Source of the DNA: Chamaecrista fasciculata
Lineage: Eukaryota; Streptophyta; Magnoliopsida; Fabales; Fabaceae
NCBI GenBank assembly: GCA_003254925.1
Contig: QANZ01010589.1
Coordinates: 431,172-495,171 of the forward strand
DNA length: 64,000 nt
Reading direction: 5' to 3'
Position 1 is the stretch's first letter. The number at the start of each line of letters is the position of its first letter. Positions 46,601-60,100 of the stretch are shown here, in pieces. The translations under genes were made by a program, and so were the position numbers. Under the pieces are notes generated by a model. The model was given only the letters and a program-made list of their open reading frames with translations. It was not told the DNA's origin and did no database searches.

Positions 46601-46962
46601 TTTGTTCTCTAATTCTACTCTATTTCTCGTAATCATTTGGTTACATGTTTCTTGAAAAATTACACATTAATGAAGAATGACAAATATGACTGGATGGGTA
46701 TATTCTCAAACTTCTGCTGCTACCAAACTAAGTGAAATACGCCATACATAATAAAATCCTCAAAGCATATATGCATTTGACATAAGAATGATGTGTGTTC
46801 TCCTTTAATTAACGGTCTCTGGTATCTGTTTGTGAACAGGTAGTGTTTTACAAGAGGCTACACAAAGTGTACTTTGTTCATGCAATCCCCAAGTCTCCAT
46901 CTGGCAAGATATTAAGAAAAGATCTCAGAGCAAAGCTCGAGAACGCCACCCAAATGCCATGA
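43673..46962 (+). CDS. 4CL: 4-coumarate:CoA ligase
   Basis: Activates 4-coumarate and related cinnamates to CoA thioesters (ATP-dependent adenylate, then thioester) in the cytosol, feeding lignin and flavonoid synthesis. Exons: 43673-44827, 45793-45991, 46081-46226, 46325-46392, 46469-46571, 46840-46962. They give 597 residues, all in frame. Box I is [11 protein letters not shown] (the AMP-binding P-loop) and box II is [31 protein letters not shown] and the catalytic-lysine region [12 protein letters not shown] are present. The N-terminus, about 60 residues before [11 protein letters not shown], is Ser-rich and longer than in most 4CLs (about 540-570 in total). A downstream start is possible, but the open frame begins with several Met. 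Class I (lignin) is likely rather than certain. Confidence 0.95.
44828..45792 (+). other. 4CL intron 1 with clustered AC-like motifs
   Basis: Starts with a (TTAA)n run. The first 250 bp are pyrimidine-rich and contain ACCTACC (44876), ACCAACC (44980) and overlapping ACCTAAC (45057, 45062), the motifs bound by lignin MYBs. Whether they act is unknown. An (AT)n run lies near 45267-45282. Confidence 0.5.
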
Positions 46963-48062
46963 AATTTTTTAGGCGTTGATGGTCTTCCTTTATTTATTAT
47001 CATCAATTGCTTTGCCTCTCTCTTTTTTTTCTTCTTTTTTTGATCTTTAGGTTTCATGCGTAATCTATAATTCAAAACTTCATGGCTAAAGCCAATTCCT
47101 GAGGGAATCGCTCATAATTCATTGTACCTTCATCATTGTTCTTTTATTAAGCATTTTCTCTCTCCTCCCCTGTACATTGAGCGGTACCTTCAACCTTGTA
47201 ATGTGATCTGAAATAAAAATAATTCTTTTATCATTCTTTGGTGTCTTACCTTTTCCTCGATGGCTAACTTTGGTTTGATGAATTGAAGGATGATAACTTC
47301 ATTCAAATACAAAACTCCAGCCAGAATGGGTGAACAACAGTTATACATGTTAGCTTCTTAAAAAAATTTGGCAGAGGAAAAAGCATAGTGATTTGAGACT
47401 TGAGTAGGTTCACATAAAACAATCCACGAGTTATATTGCCAACGCCAATCTAAAAAACTCACTAGAGGAAGCATAACCGATTTCAACTATGCATCATAAT
47501 TCGACTTACTTGTTAGTTAACCAAGTGACGCGGTGCTGCTATTGTTCTGGTCGACTGCGGACGACTCTGATTGGATGAGAACAGGAACAACAAAGCTTCA
47601 AAGGAAAACAGGGATCTCAAAACACTTTTTGTTGCTAACTTAATACCAAGAAATGAAGAAAGTCGAGCGAAACAAGAGGGATGAAAAACTATAGAAACCC
47701 CATGTTTCCCAAATGAAAATGAATCAAATATTAGCACAGTACAAGTCAACCAATGCATGACGCATCCCTCCATCACCTATGGTTATATACTTATATTATA
47801 CAAAATACAACAGTCGATCCACTCACTTAACTTAAATTCTGGAGCATAACCACTATTAGATTTGATGATTTGTCTGTGATTCACGCATAACCATCAGGTG
47901 TTACTGTTGACTGTTGTACTACCATAATGTAAATCTTCCAAAACAAGCACGAGGTCAGGCTCAGGCAAATATACCTGCTAATGCTATTCTAAAAGCCTCG
48001 GAAACTGCCCTACCGAAAAAGTTCGTTTCCCCTGCTTTCCTTATGGAACATGTTTGATACTA
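46963..48062. other. Spacer between convergent 4CL and mTERF genes
   Basis: Holds the 4CL 3' UTR (AATAAAAATAATTC near 47212) and the mTERF 3' UTR. No other gene supported. Confidence 0.5.
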
Positions 48063-50340
48063 CTAATCAAGTTGCATTTTCTTGATCTTCTTTATCAAGG
48101 CCTTGTCAAAGTCACTACTTGATAGTGAGAGAACCTGGTTTAGCAGCAATCTCACCCTGGACTCTTTCATACGAGCGTATCTCGGTTTAATCCTCTCTCG
48201 TAAACTGTACCCGAAAAACTGAGGGAATTTAACCAGCTCTGATTTGGGGTAATCCATGGTCAGAAAGAACTCCCACTTTGGAGTCAAATTATCTGCCAAG
48301 CTGAAAGTATATAAGGCTCCATATCTTGAAATCATGGTCCCAACTTCCTCTAATGTGTATCCCCTCGCCAAGAAAAACTCTGTTACTGGCTTTAGATTGG
48401 CATCAATGCTAAGACCAAAATTCTGTGGACATCGAAATAGAAGAATGCCAACATCCACTCCCAAAGAACGGAAGTAATTAGCTGTGGGTCGAAGCTTGTC
48501 CTCTACGCTGTAACTAATGATGCTGGGGAAGCGTGTTAAAATCTTACCTATGCTCTCCTCTGACAGCCCTATTTCATAGAGAAAATCTATGCTTGCCTTC
48601 ACCTTTTGCCTGCTGTAAGTTAGAAGAGCAGGGAATCGGTATATCACCTTTGCCCATTGCTGTTTGTCCACACCCAGAGTTTCTAAGAACTTCATTGTGG
48701 GTTTAAGATTTTCTGAGAGACTGATTCCACATAATTGAGGCCTTTTTTTGAGGATGATGGGGATGTCTTCTTTTGGCACTCCCAGTTGTAGAAGAAACTC
48801 AACCACTGGCTTGATTTTCCCTTCCAAGCTATAATAGGCAAAGGATGGAAATCTCCGAGTGATGCTCTTGATCTGCTCAATTTCCATCCCAAGCTCCAAG
48901 AGATAGACAATATGAGGGCGAAGCTTGCCGGCTGGGTCTGTCTCACTCACTCGAGACATGGCTTTCATCTTCTTAGACTCCATCAACGGACTAGGGACAG
49001 ATAGAGGCACTGGAACCTTTTCCATGTCAGGAGGGTTTGGATAGTTTTCCACCACATCTACCAAAATGTTTCCATGTTCTTCAAAAAGGGATTCAAGATA
49101 AGGAATTAGAGCATCCCTAATCTCAAGAGTTGTAAGTTCTCTTCCTGTTCACGTCAAGCAGACTCTGGTTAGCAGGACTCAATGGAGATAGGAATATGAA
49201 AGAGCAATATTCTGTTGCAATCGAACCTACTAGATACCGAGATTTATGTTTTGAATGTAGCCTTGAGACAAGGTGATCAATGAAATCATCTGACTTGTTG
49301 ATGGTTCTTGCAGCAACTGCATTGCTCAAACCTTGTTTCTTCAGAAACAAGGTTAACACAGCCTTTGCTTCTTCCTTTTCAGCTGCTAGCAGGGTTGGAG
49401 GCATCAACTTCGAGTCTAATGACCCATCTATGCCAGAGATTAATTGAAGTGAATGGACTATGCTTAATAGATTAACAATGAACCTCATCAATGTTATGTC
49501 AGCATATAGATGATTGCTTACCATGTTTAGCCTGGCAAAAGAAAAGCTTCGCAGGATGATGAAGTTGAGTCCTGATGTGAATTAACAAAAATAATAAAGT
49601 AATGTTGCCGAAATAATGGAAAAATAATAAAACGTGGAAGCAAAAGGAGAGTCAGTGCATCTTCTTTAAAATTGGCAATGATTCCACACGGAAAAATAAT
49701 GAATTAAGAATATTTGCCTTCACTTAGGTGTCATGGGCTTATATTAATATGTGCCGTTTTGGTGAACGGCTGAGTAACAGTTTGATGTATAATCTGGCCA
49801 GCCCCCTAACTGTCAATCACTAAGACCACACATTACATTATAGGACATGTTAACAGGCATCACTGTACTTATCACTTTCAGCAACCTGTTAAGTGTTAAC
49901 CAACATAAGCATTAACCATCTCTGAATGTGCACAAAATGAACCAGGCGTCACCAAGTGATGGTCCATCACAAACTTTGACCTATCCCATAACTGTATTAT
50001 TTAATTTTCTCTTCATAGTTATTCAGATCCTTTAAAAAACATTGCATTTCAGTAATTGGGGTTTTACAAATGGTGTAGCAGCTTAAACAAATCAGGATAG
50101 GGGTATGAATGCGCATTTACTCATTTAGAGTCCTGAACTAACCAATTGAAGCTGAATCTTAGAAATACAAAGTCCGTACATGAATGAAGAAAGTAGAGAT
50201 AGATAGATCAGACTTGAAAGGAGGAAGGTTGCAAATGTAAAGAAGAGAAAGATGACAGACCTGGTGGTGGTAGACAGTACCGACCAGGAGGAAGATGAAG
50301 AGGAATGATGAGCGAGGTGGTTTAGACGGAGAATCTGCAT
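48063..50340 (-). CDS. MTERF5: mTERF domain protein, plastid (mTERF5/MDA1-like)
   Basis: A helical-repeat nucleic-acid-binding protein. The family member mTERF5/MDA1 acts in chloroplast transcription (psbEFLJ) in Arabidopsis. Minus-strand exons: 50340-50261, 49571-49522, 49427-49227, 49144-48063, giving 470 residues. The start (MQILRLNHLAHHSSSSSSWS) is a Ser-rich transit peptide. The junctions create ...RYLVG|RELTTLEIRDALIPYLE..., a conserved mTERF5 sequence. About eight mTERF repeats follow (LRPHIVYLLELG, IKPVVEFLLQLG, LKPTMKFLETLG, VKASIDFLYEIG, LRPTANYFRSLG and so on), each with the 'P...L..LG' pattern. The repeat region is secure. The two small 5' exons are inferred from splice sites and frame. 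Confidence 0.88.
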
Positions 50341-50875
50341 GCTTGATGATTTGTTGCAGAGACTGAGTCTCAAGAAATATCAAAGAGGGAAGAGCAAATC
50401 TCCTTTTTGGGAGGATGAGATAAGGCCAGGGGTTAAAGGCCTCCTGTTAGAAAATATTAAACAACCAATCAAACTCTGACATGCGGCTATTGGGCCAACC
50501 CTTACAATTTATATTAATTAATGATTAATGATGCTAACCGCCATAACTAGACATAAATTCATTAATTTGATGTGCTAATTTTGTAATATTAGAATATTAA
50601 TTATATTTATATTTAAATTTCAACTTTACTTTTGTGGAGTATCCAATTAATCATAATAATGACGTACTTAATAACTTTTTAAGTCAACAAAATCTTTTTT
50701 TATATCGTTGAATAAATTTTTATCATCCTTAAATAATGTACAATAAAATTTCAAATATGAAACTGTTTACTGCATGCTGATATAGTTACTGTCATTTTAT
50801 TTTTCTTAAATTTACAATATTAACTGACTTAATAATGAATTGATGAAAATGTATTATACGATATCGTATTAGATT

Positions 50876-50892
50876 ATTGGCCAAAAAAAAAA
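50876..50892 (+). mobile_element. Ultra-short oligo(A)-tailed insertion
   Basis: A 17-bp insert ATTGGCCAAAAAAAAAA between 16-bp direct repeats GATATCRTATTAGATT at 50860-50875 and 50893-50908 (one difference). It has the same TTGGCC-A(n) core as the inserts at 10139 and 23774. Confidence 0.6.
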
Positions 50893-51541
50893 GATATCAT
50901 ATTAGATTTATTTTACGTAGATAAACAAAATATGTGCAGAAGTATTTAAACAAATTTCTCATAATCTTGTATTTAATGAGTATACTATATGGCCTAAATA
51001 TATTTTTCTTAACGGCAGATAGCTTCTGCCTGGCGTATTGGAGCGTGCATATCAAATGTTGATGATGTAAATTCCATTTTTCTATTGGTAGGTGCATGGT
51101 GAAAAACTGGATATAGATCAGCTTCAGCAGGACCCCAGTAAGAACATGATGATGATCTCGTAGCTGTCCCATAATGTTAGAAAGGGACATCATCTCATTC
51201 TCATTGGTTGATTGTCCAATAATATCCTATACAAAAGAATTTGTCCAACTTTAAGTGTAGAACCTTTAAAAATGTGTTGATGCAGAATTAGCAGTTATAC
51301 ATAAAGTACATAAACAACTTATAGCCTGGGTGGATCAATCAATGTAGAGCTTGCCTTGACTGTGACTCACTCTGTTTGCATAACAAGGGTTTTGGGTACT
51401 ATATTCTTTAACTAAAGTCTAAACAACTCCAGTTACATTACCAGAGCTCTCTATCCAATCCACGTGTAACTTCCCTATTATGGTCCAAGAGAAACTAAAA
51501 GGCAAATACAGTAACATGTGTAACTAATCACTCCTTTGATG

Positions 51542-51560
51542 ATCTGGCCAAAAAAAAAAA
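51542..51560 (+). mobile_element. Ultra-short oligo(A)-tailed insertion
   Basis: A 19-bp insert ATCTGGCC plus A-run between 16-bp direct repeats AATCACTCCTYTGATG at 51526-51541 and 51561-51576 (one difference). The upstream edge reads CT|AATC. Confidence 0.6.
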
Positions 51561-51723
51561 AATCACTCCTCTGATGTTACAAAATGGCTTCTCAAACAAA
51601 AAAGATCACCTGAAAACCTCGACCTAGTAAATAGGAACCCCATCTTTTCATTTTGGTGCACGCTGCACAGCAGTTCAATACTTGGGAACAAAAGAGTCAT
51701 CAGCACAGGGATAGAAGCAACTC

Positions 51724-54700
51724 TCATATATCTACAGACGATGCTGTTGAATTTGAGAGGTCTGTTGCTTCCTTCTCCAACTGGTTATTCAGAACTTCTA
51801 CAATATCATTTGGTGGACATTTGTGTTCAGGGTTCTCTGCAGATGTTTGGCAGAAGCATTCCGGCCAAGAATTTGTATAGAAAGACTCTGGTGAAACACG
51901 CTTGTGGGGTTCGCCAAAGTTAGTTTTAAGCATGACTCTCCTTACTGCTTCCTCAAAACCTGATGTCTTCCCTGCCTCCCTATCTATGAAGATTGGAGCA
52001 AGAGCTTTTCTATCAGGTCTTATTGTGGTTCGGAAGCCATAGTAAAGGCGATGTCCAAGGAGGTTGTTTGCAAAGTTGCTTGGACCATCGTATGTTGGCA
52101 TGAAAATGTCAGAAAGAAGACAGACCATGTAATCCACTGCAGAACCAGCCAACCCCCTAGTGTTCTCAGCAAGCTCATCAGAGGGTTCCACGGAACTATG
52201 ATTCTCAAGTCGTGGGAACAAACTTCGGAATGGCTTCATAAATCGATCCCCACCAAACAGTTCACCAGCTGCCAGATAAATCCTGGTAGAGTTGTCAAAA
52301 CCCAAAGCACGCAAGATCAGACCAACCTGCAATGAGAGACACATTGATGCAAACTACAATTAATAACATAATCTTCAAGCTGGTAAGGTGCAATCCCCAG
52401 CCAGAAAGTATTTACAGATTAAACTCCTCTTCCTACACCATGAAATACAAGTCAAAGGAAAATACGAAGCAAAAATACTTTTTTACCTCCTCAGGAGTTA
52501 ATGGGCATTTCCCAATGGCTCTTCTTACACTGTAGACAAGTTCTTTAGGTGCAAAATTTTCTTCTCGGTACTTTTTCAAAATCTTTTGCTCCTCTGGTGT
52601 AAATATATCAAAGCATCTACAAATGATATTGATATCCAACATGAATAAATTAGAAAAAGAAGCATTCCCATTATGGAAAATTAATTCATTTATCTACTAA
52701 TTAAATTACATTCTATTCTTGGATTAGTAGAAAGCATAAAGCTGAAAAGAAAATTTCAAACAAAAATTCAACATCAAAATGTTCCTTTCACTTTTCACAT
52801 ATCTAAGAATTCCATGAACATGTCCAGCAAATGATTGCCAAAAGAATACCCAACTTCATGATCAAATCCAGGCACTTCATCAATTGTAGCTAACTTTTTA
52901 AATCCCCAACTGATTAGGATGCACATCTCATTTCACCACTTCTTACCCAAAAATTACCAACCGCTAAACCTGTCCAACAACCCCTTCATCTCCTCCTTGC
53001 AAAGGAAGCCCCTTAAAAGACAAAATCAATTTAAAAGCACACCATCCTCCATTAATCAATTAGTACAGATTTTAAAATAGGAACTAGGAGTCAACATAGA
53101 TGCATGGATAAATGGGTAACTCACATAGGAAAAATCTAATGACAAGTTTCACCTACATTGATTTCTGACAGAACTCACATACATATCACACATGCTTTAA
53201 ATTCAACGGAAATAAATACCAGTATCTAATGTGAATTAACAAAACTCCAGGTTACTTACCAGTATCTAATCTCTACTCTCCATCAACATGAATACACACA
53301 TGCAAAAACATTTATCCACTGTAAAAAAAAGCAACCAGATTACTTACCCAGCAAATGCCAACATATCCATTTCAAACCGAAGATGTATGGACATGAAACG
53401 GCCTTGTGCCCGTAGCTTATCAATTATTGATTGACTAAGTTTCATAATATGTGGCTTGAATCTTAAAGCGTGATAGTTAACTCTACATCTCAATCGTTGG
53501 TACTCAGGATTGTCGATTTCTTCAGCTAGGCGATGTGAAAAGGGAGTAAGATAGATGGCACCATGTTCTTTCATCTTCTTCAGAGCAGTAGTTGTATACC
53601 AACTGATAGGAGCATCTCTAGGGGGCCGAAGCTGCATCAAAATAGTATTTGAAAGTGTTATCCAGGAAACTGATATAATTTCGTCAACTGATCGATAACT
53701 AGATCTTCGTATTCTACCTGAAATGCCTTGATTTTCTTTTTCTTTCCACTTTTGTGAATTTCTGGAATCGTTTCAACAATCCTAATATCAAACCTCAGCG
53801 TCTTGATGAAGTGCTCGACGTCATAGATACCATGGAAACCACTGTATTCAATAAGCAAATCATTACTATGTTAAGTCTGCATAACTTAGAGTGGTATATC
53901 AAAATCAACTTCTGGTTCAATTAAAAATTACAAACTTATTACAAAAACTATTGTTGGATTAATGGTTTTTATCATAAAGAAAATCCTTATAGAATTTTAT
54001 ACTAATCCAAAATTGCTTTATGGATCATCAATTATTCTAAAAACTAATTATATAGTATATTACTATTTGAGTGAAAACACATAGATATCAAAATTTTATA
54101 AATGACGTCGAAGACCAATATAGTATTAATTTCTAAGCCATCTGTTGTATCATTAAAATCACATTGACATCTCAAACCATGGTGAACAAGGTTTAATAAA
54201 TGCTTGAACTAGATATTTATACCTAAATCACTTGTGTTTAAGGAGATATAAGATTGTCAGAATGCCAATTTGAGAGGAATCAAACTTAAGAAACCTTCTG
54301 ATTCATGAACTGCCTGGAAAAGTGAAAGATCATGATAGCTGGGCCCAGACTATAGGCTTTAATGGTCTAAAAGACTAAAACAATCTTAGCAGTACGATAT
54401 ACGTGCACACCCAAACATTGCTTCTTCTTCCCCACAAAGAAGAGTCTAAATCCAGAGTTGATGATGCAGCTCAAGGATCATTAAGAATTGAAATATTATT
54501 ATAGTCACCTGTCATCATGCCAATAGGAGTTTGTATCCAACTCAGGTAGCACTAATGTGGCATTCATGATTCGGGCAGCAAGAACAGCATTGGAGATCTA
54601 GAGCATTGAAATACGAAGTATTAATACATACAGATTACAGAATCCCACCACAGATCTCCCATCCTAATAATAGCACTAGATTCTAGCTTCAAAGGCAGAT

Positions 54701-56173
54701 ATAACAATAAGTATTTATAATACTTTTCTTCCCACATAAATAATTAGTGATAAGGAGCAATAATTTTTTCTGCTTCACTAAATCTATTAAGTAAATGAAT
54801 AAAATAGAATCAAACACTTGCAGACTTAAAAAGCTAATGCAGTTTTATAGGGTGAGGAAAATGTTACAAACCGCACTCCGTTGCTGATTTAGCCCGCCAT
54901 TACATCGAACACGCAAATAGCCATTGCTCTCGGTAGGAGGAGCTGCCAGAAATAATGTCAACATGGATACAACATCGGCAAGTTCTGTAACTTTTCATTC
55001 AAACGTAATTCATCAAAAGACCACAGTAAAAGAAAAGACAAATACGGGGCCAATGAGAACGTGGGGATGATGAAGGTCGCCAACCACCAGAATCAGCATT
55101 GCTCCAAAGTTCTTCTAAACGGATCTGTTCAAGCACAAAAGAAAATGAACAAACAAGCCCTGAATTCATGGAATGAGCATTATAAAAAAAGCGAAGTAAA
55201 AATGTCAGTTCTTTTTTCTTGCTTCAGCGTATAATCTTATAAGATAATGGTGTGAGGTGGTCATTCAAACCAGAGTTTCGGATCAACAATATATTTATTT
55301 ACAGCTGTGTACTCAGTTGTAGGTTTAAACCAACAATCTTCTGGAACATTGATATTACAAATTTTACCTCAGCATTATGATCCACAGAATTTTCAAAATC
55401 TTAATCCTGTATAGATTTGTCAAGGTTATAATTTTCAATGATACAGTAAATCAGAAACAGAAAATTAGAGTAGTTTACTGAAAGAACTATAGTAAAGTTA
55501 ACATAACATGTCTTTGTTACTCATAAGATAAGACATGAATATATATTCAGTATAAAATAAGTAAACAATCATAAGATAAAGTATCATGATTTTGTAAGTA
55601 GTTTTTTAGAGACGTGTTATAAGCAGATACATTGAGTTTATCTAGTTCTCCGGCAATTCTATCAGATTCTTAGTCAGAGACGATTGACCTACAAGTTTGA
55701 TGATCCCATGCTGCAAAGCATTGTTGGTATTGGGCATAAGGTAGTTTTTGAAATGGGTATCCAATCATTTGAAACAACCAGCTCCGGTTCCAGTTCTATT
55801 AAACGATTTCTCCTCAATCTACCATCCTTTTGAATGATTAATTCTAAGCAATATCCCTGTTCACTAATAGAGGCGTCATAACTCCTTTGTGATAGTACTT
55901 AGTAGCACGCTTTGCTTTGGAAGTCCTCAACGTCAAACTCCATAGGTTGAAAAATATCTCCTATTTAATTCAGAAGATGTAAACAGTAAAGCTTCTTACA
56001 GTCTCCCCACATAGTAAAATTGCACACAGCCATATATCCAAAGTACTTCGCCTAGGCGGAAACTTAAAGTATCCATTTTTCTAACCCAAGATCCAAAATG
56101 TAAGATTACTGAAAACTGTTTTATGTCTGACAATGTTTTTTCCTTTTCCTTTTTCATTTGGGTAATCGATTGT

Positions 56174-56208
<35 letters not shown>

Positions 56209-56476
56209 GGAGTGAAAGTCTCGACTAACCTCGGAGCGATAGTTGGATTGGCCCCTTGTAGTGCTTGTTGAGGAAACCAAGAAGGAGATTGTGCAGATCA
56301 AAACTAGCAGAACAGCAACTGATAGTTTCACAATCATCCCCTTCAATCCTCCTCCAGCTGCTTGCCTCACATGTTGCCTTGGAAATCCAGCTCTGCAAAG
56401 AATAACAAAACAAGAAAGCTTAAGAAACAGCAAGCCGTTAAAAGATAAACAATCGAATGGAGCCACACCTTCTCAT
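51724..56476 (-). CDS. O-fucosyltransferase family protein (plant GT106-type), Golgi type II membrane protein
   Basis: Putative GDP-fucose-dependent (or related sugar) transferase. Plant members act in the Golgi on wall polysaccharides or proteins. Minus-strand exons: 56476-56469, 56392-56230, 55124-55046, 54942-54872, 54597-54509, 53841-53718, 53631-53348, 52616-52487, 52326-51724, giving 516 residues, all in frame. A short cytosolic N-terminus is followed by one membrane segment (about residues 22-42, MIVKLSVAVLLVLICTISFLV region). Family motifs: RVRCNGGLNQQRSA, ATLVLPELD, YWHDDSGFHGIYDVEHF, LRPPRDAPISWY, the donor-binding MSIHLRFEMDMLAFAGC, and PTYDGPSNFANNLLGHR. The first coding exon is only 8 nt (ATGAGAAG) and is inferred from frame and splice sites. 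Substrate unknown. Confidence 0.9.
56177..56205. repeat. (AT)n microsatellite in a fucosyltransferase intron
   Basis: About 14 AT units, located 25 bp downstream of the donor of the exon that encodes the membrane segment. Confidence 0.95.
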
Positions 56477-57131
56477 AGTTAAAATTGAGAAGCGTAGTTT
56501 GGATAATCAACTCCCTTGTTCAAGTAAACACCAGCAGCTGCTTCAAAAATGAAGGAAAAAGCAAGAAGTAGGTAAGAAAGCATAAGGTTAAAAGTGAATC
56601 AGAAAGGGGAAGAGAGGCACCATCACCATGGGCAGCAGCAGTTGGTATTGAAAGATAGAGAGAGAAAGGGTGATGCAGATCGCAAACAAGAAGGAGACTC
56701 TGTTAATCAGATTCAGATTCTGTTGTAAAACTGTTCCATGGCTCACCCCGGAATATTGTTACTAGGACGCTTATGATAAAATAAAATATTCATATAAACT
56801 TCATCGCTAATTAATATTTCATATTTTTCTATAATTATTTAATCATAATTTCTTTTATTCTATTTATTCTTTAATTAAATATATCAAAAAAAATTTGATA
56901 TTCACAAAATTCTTAAGATGCGTTATTTATTTATTGAAAAATTATATAACAAGAATATAAATAGTTGTATATAATTTTATTTTAAAATTCTTTTATAGAC
57001 CCAAAACTCAAATTTCTGAGTCCGCCTTGGACAGTGACTTTATTATCAGTCTAAGTCTATCCTTCCTTTGATGAACTTGGTCCTCTTCTCTTGTTTTGCC
57101 ATCATCAATCAGTATTGAGTGTATGTAAGCC
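56477..57131. promoter_or_regulatory. Divergent promoter region, fucosyltransferase (-) / pseudokinase (+)
   Basis: The two start codons are 656 bp apart and point away from each other. The left part (to about 56740, GA-rich) is probably the 5' UTR of the fucosyltransferase. The AT-rich centre (about 56770-57000) would hold both promoters. No TATA box clearly assigned. Confidence 0.5.
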
Positions 57132-60100
57132 ATGCTTTGTGCAAGTGCAACAACCCCTGATTCTCTCTCTCTCCTCTACTCCCTTCACAAAACCCTTCCT
57201 CCTCCCTTCAGATTCAGAACCTCCTCCACCATCAACGCCATTCCCAAGACTCGGCTTTGTAATTGTAAAGCATCCCTCATCACCAACTCTGACTCCTTCC
57301 AAGTTGGACGACTCCTTGGCACCTATGGCTTCATCAACATCACCAGGTTTCATATCCTTTCTCCTTCCCTTCCATTTTCCGCTTAATTGCTAATGCATCT
57401 TCTTCTTCTCCATTTCCTGTTAAGGCTTTTCATGAATTTGTAATTTGATTGGTTGCCAAATTTAGCCAATTAACGTCTAAATCTCAGATTACTTATCCCT
57501 TATTTGCTTCTTTAAATTTTAATTTCTCATTAACTATGTGTTACACACCTATAATAATTTGACGGTGAAGCTTACTTCGTATCTTATTTTCATTTGCTCA
57601 GCTATTCAGCCTTCCCCTCTGGTGCAGTTACTGAATTTTCACCTGGAGATTTGGGAGGACTGAGAATTCAGGATGTCGGAGAAGGCAGCGTAAAGATTAA
57701 GTACATGCCATTGGTCTCAATTTTAGTGATTTTAAGCAATCTGGGCTACAAATAACAAAGTAAAAAGGTGTTCTTCTGATTACTGATAATACTCATGGCA
57801 GCTCTATTGCAGGCTTTATGAAGGGAGAGTTTCTGAGGGTCCACTCCGTGGAACTTCAGTTGTTTTTAAGGTTGTATAATGATTGTTTTCCATTGCTTTC
57901 CAAATTAAATTTTTGCATTAAATGTTGTATTGAGCGTAGAAACTCTAAAAAATCAAGGTTTATCCTGGACAACGAGCTGCTGGAGTCGAGGCTGACATGA
58001 TGGCTGCAAATGAGTTGAATGCCCACTCTTTTCTTCAAGTAATGTGAAAGGATATCCACATCAATCTCTGCATTATTTAACAGTTTCATGTTATAGGCTT
58101 ATTTATGTTTTTATCTTTCTATTTTATCTGAAAGATATTTTAATCTTTCTCATTTGCTTTTTTCCTTTCAGAGCAGTTCAAAAGGAATCAGTCAGCATCT
58201 TTTGATACTTGTAGGTGGATTTGAAACAAAAACTGGGGAGCAGGTCTGTCATGTAAAATTAAACTAATTTCTTTCAATTTAAATATCTTGGCCCTACTAT
58301 TGTTACTTATATTTAAGAGATCTATTTGGCCTAGTGGCTTGCTTTTCGCAATGATGGGAAATATAGTGCAGCAGACTATGCAAAATTTGCAAGTGAAAAG
58401 GTGTCAAGAGACCGGTCTTTAGGAGAACTGTCTTCTTGGAATCGCTTTGAACAGGAGCAAACTCTGAAAAGAAGGAAATATTTTATTATAAAGCTGCTTC
58501 AGGGTGCAATGAGAGGTCTAGCTTACATGCATGACCATGACAGGTTGCACCAGAGTCTAGGACCATCATCCGTGGTTCTCAAGTATGCAATCAGTGAGCA
58601 ATTAATTCGATTCAAGACCTTCCATTTATTACATTTTTCTCCTTCACCACTGTTATTCTGTTAACGTGTTTGTGATATGATGGCAGCACAATTTCTGAAA
58701 GAGAGGCTCGTTATTTGATTCCAAGACTCAGGGATCTAGCATTTTCTGTTGATATAAGGTAAGCTAATGGTTTGCCAAGCCCTTTTGTTACTGTAATTAA
58801 CCCATTATCTACATATTTGATTCAATTTCATTTTTAATTCAGAAAATTCATTTTTCCCTTAACCAAATCAAATACGACAAAAATGTGGCCAGTGCCCTTA
58901 TGAAAGTGATAAATTATTGATTATATTTTTTTTGAACATTTTCCAATAGAAGTATTTAAAGAAAAAATAAAAAGCATACTGAACTTTTATTTTATGTGAT
59001 TTCATTCTTTGGGAAGAATAAATAGTATATCAAAGTCTTCATCTGTCACCTCATATCGTAGTTACTCCTCATTCTCAGCACTCTTCATGATCACTCTTTG
59101 ACTAAGCAGCCAGGTTTATAGCAATTAACATAAATGGCGTTATGTTTCAATCAGGTATTCAGAGCTAGAAGAGGATCCTGGATCACTAGCAGACGGGCTC
59201 TGGAGACGAGCATCAGCTGCTGGTGCCTCCACACGTTTGGAGAAAAGAGCTTTTGGAATCGCTGATGATATGTAAGTTATCTTACATGGCGAGAGGTAAA
59301 ACTTTATTTAAGCATATTTTTCTGTTGCCAATTTAATAAATTTGATGCAGATATGAAGCAGGTCTTCTTTTTGCATACTTGGCTTTTGTTCCATTTTGTG
59401 AAGCTGGCGTAATGGATAGTATTTCCTTGCAAGTAAGCTGTTGTGCAAATATGAATATTCTTTCTTCAGATGATAAGCAGAGAAAATCTTCTCTGACCAG
59501 ATAATATGCATAGTACACTAAAACTTTTCTTGGCTATGAAATTCAGAGGCTTCTGGAGAACACTTTTCAGCTTGATGTTGGAGCAGCACGAGAGTAAGAT
59601 ACCTTTAAGTTCTTGTATAAATGACATAGTCACATCGATAGTAGATGTGCAGTGTTTTATAATCTAATTATGCTGTTGATTGAGGCATCTTAACATATAT
59701 ATGCTTTTGGAGGTTTTTCGTCTATATTGTGTCCTCATTTGCCTTTCTTAATAATGATAATAAATGGAATAAGTGAAGTTAATTATAGGTAGTTCTTTTA
59801 TGTTTTCAAACAAGCTTGTATTTATTCTAAAAGATGGAGGTATTTAAATATTAAAATTAGTTAATGCTTTTTTATTACTAAAAGAAATAACAAAGCTAAT
59901 CAGAACTAATATTTCATGTGAAAAACAAAATAAAAATTTGTACTTCATAGACAATTTTTTAGACTTTTTAAACTACATAACTATTCCAGTTATAAAATTT
60001 AAAAAAAAAATGAAAAAGAAGTAAGCTGGCTTACAGGTTAGTGCTAATCAATCCTGTAGCACAAACTTGGGGGTGGACATTCCCTATCTGTTGGAACCAG

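Larger units (their letters stand above)
50341..51723. other. mTERF upstream region and fucosyltransferase 3' flank
   Basis: AT-rich. Two A-tailed micro-insertions (50876, 51542) lie here. No gene seen. Confidence 0.5.
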
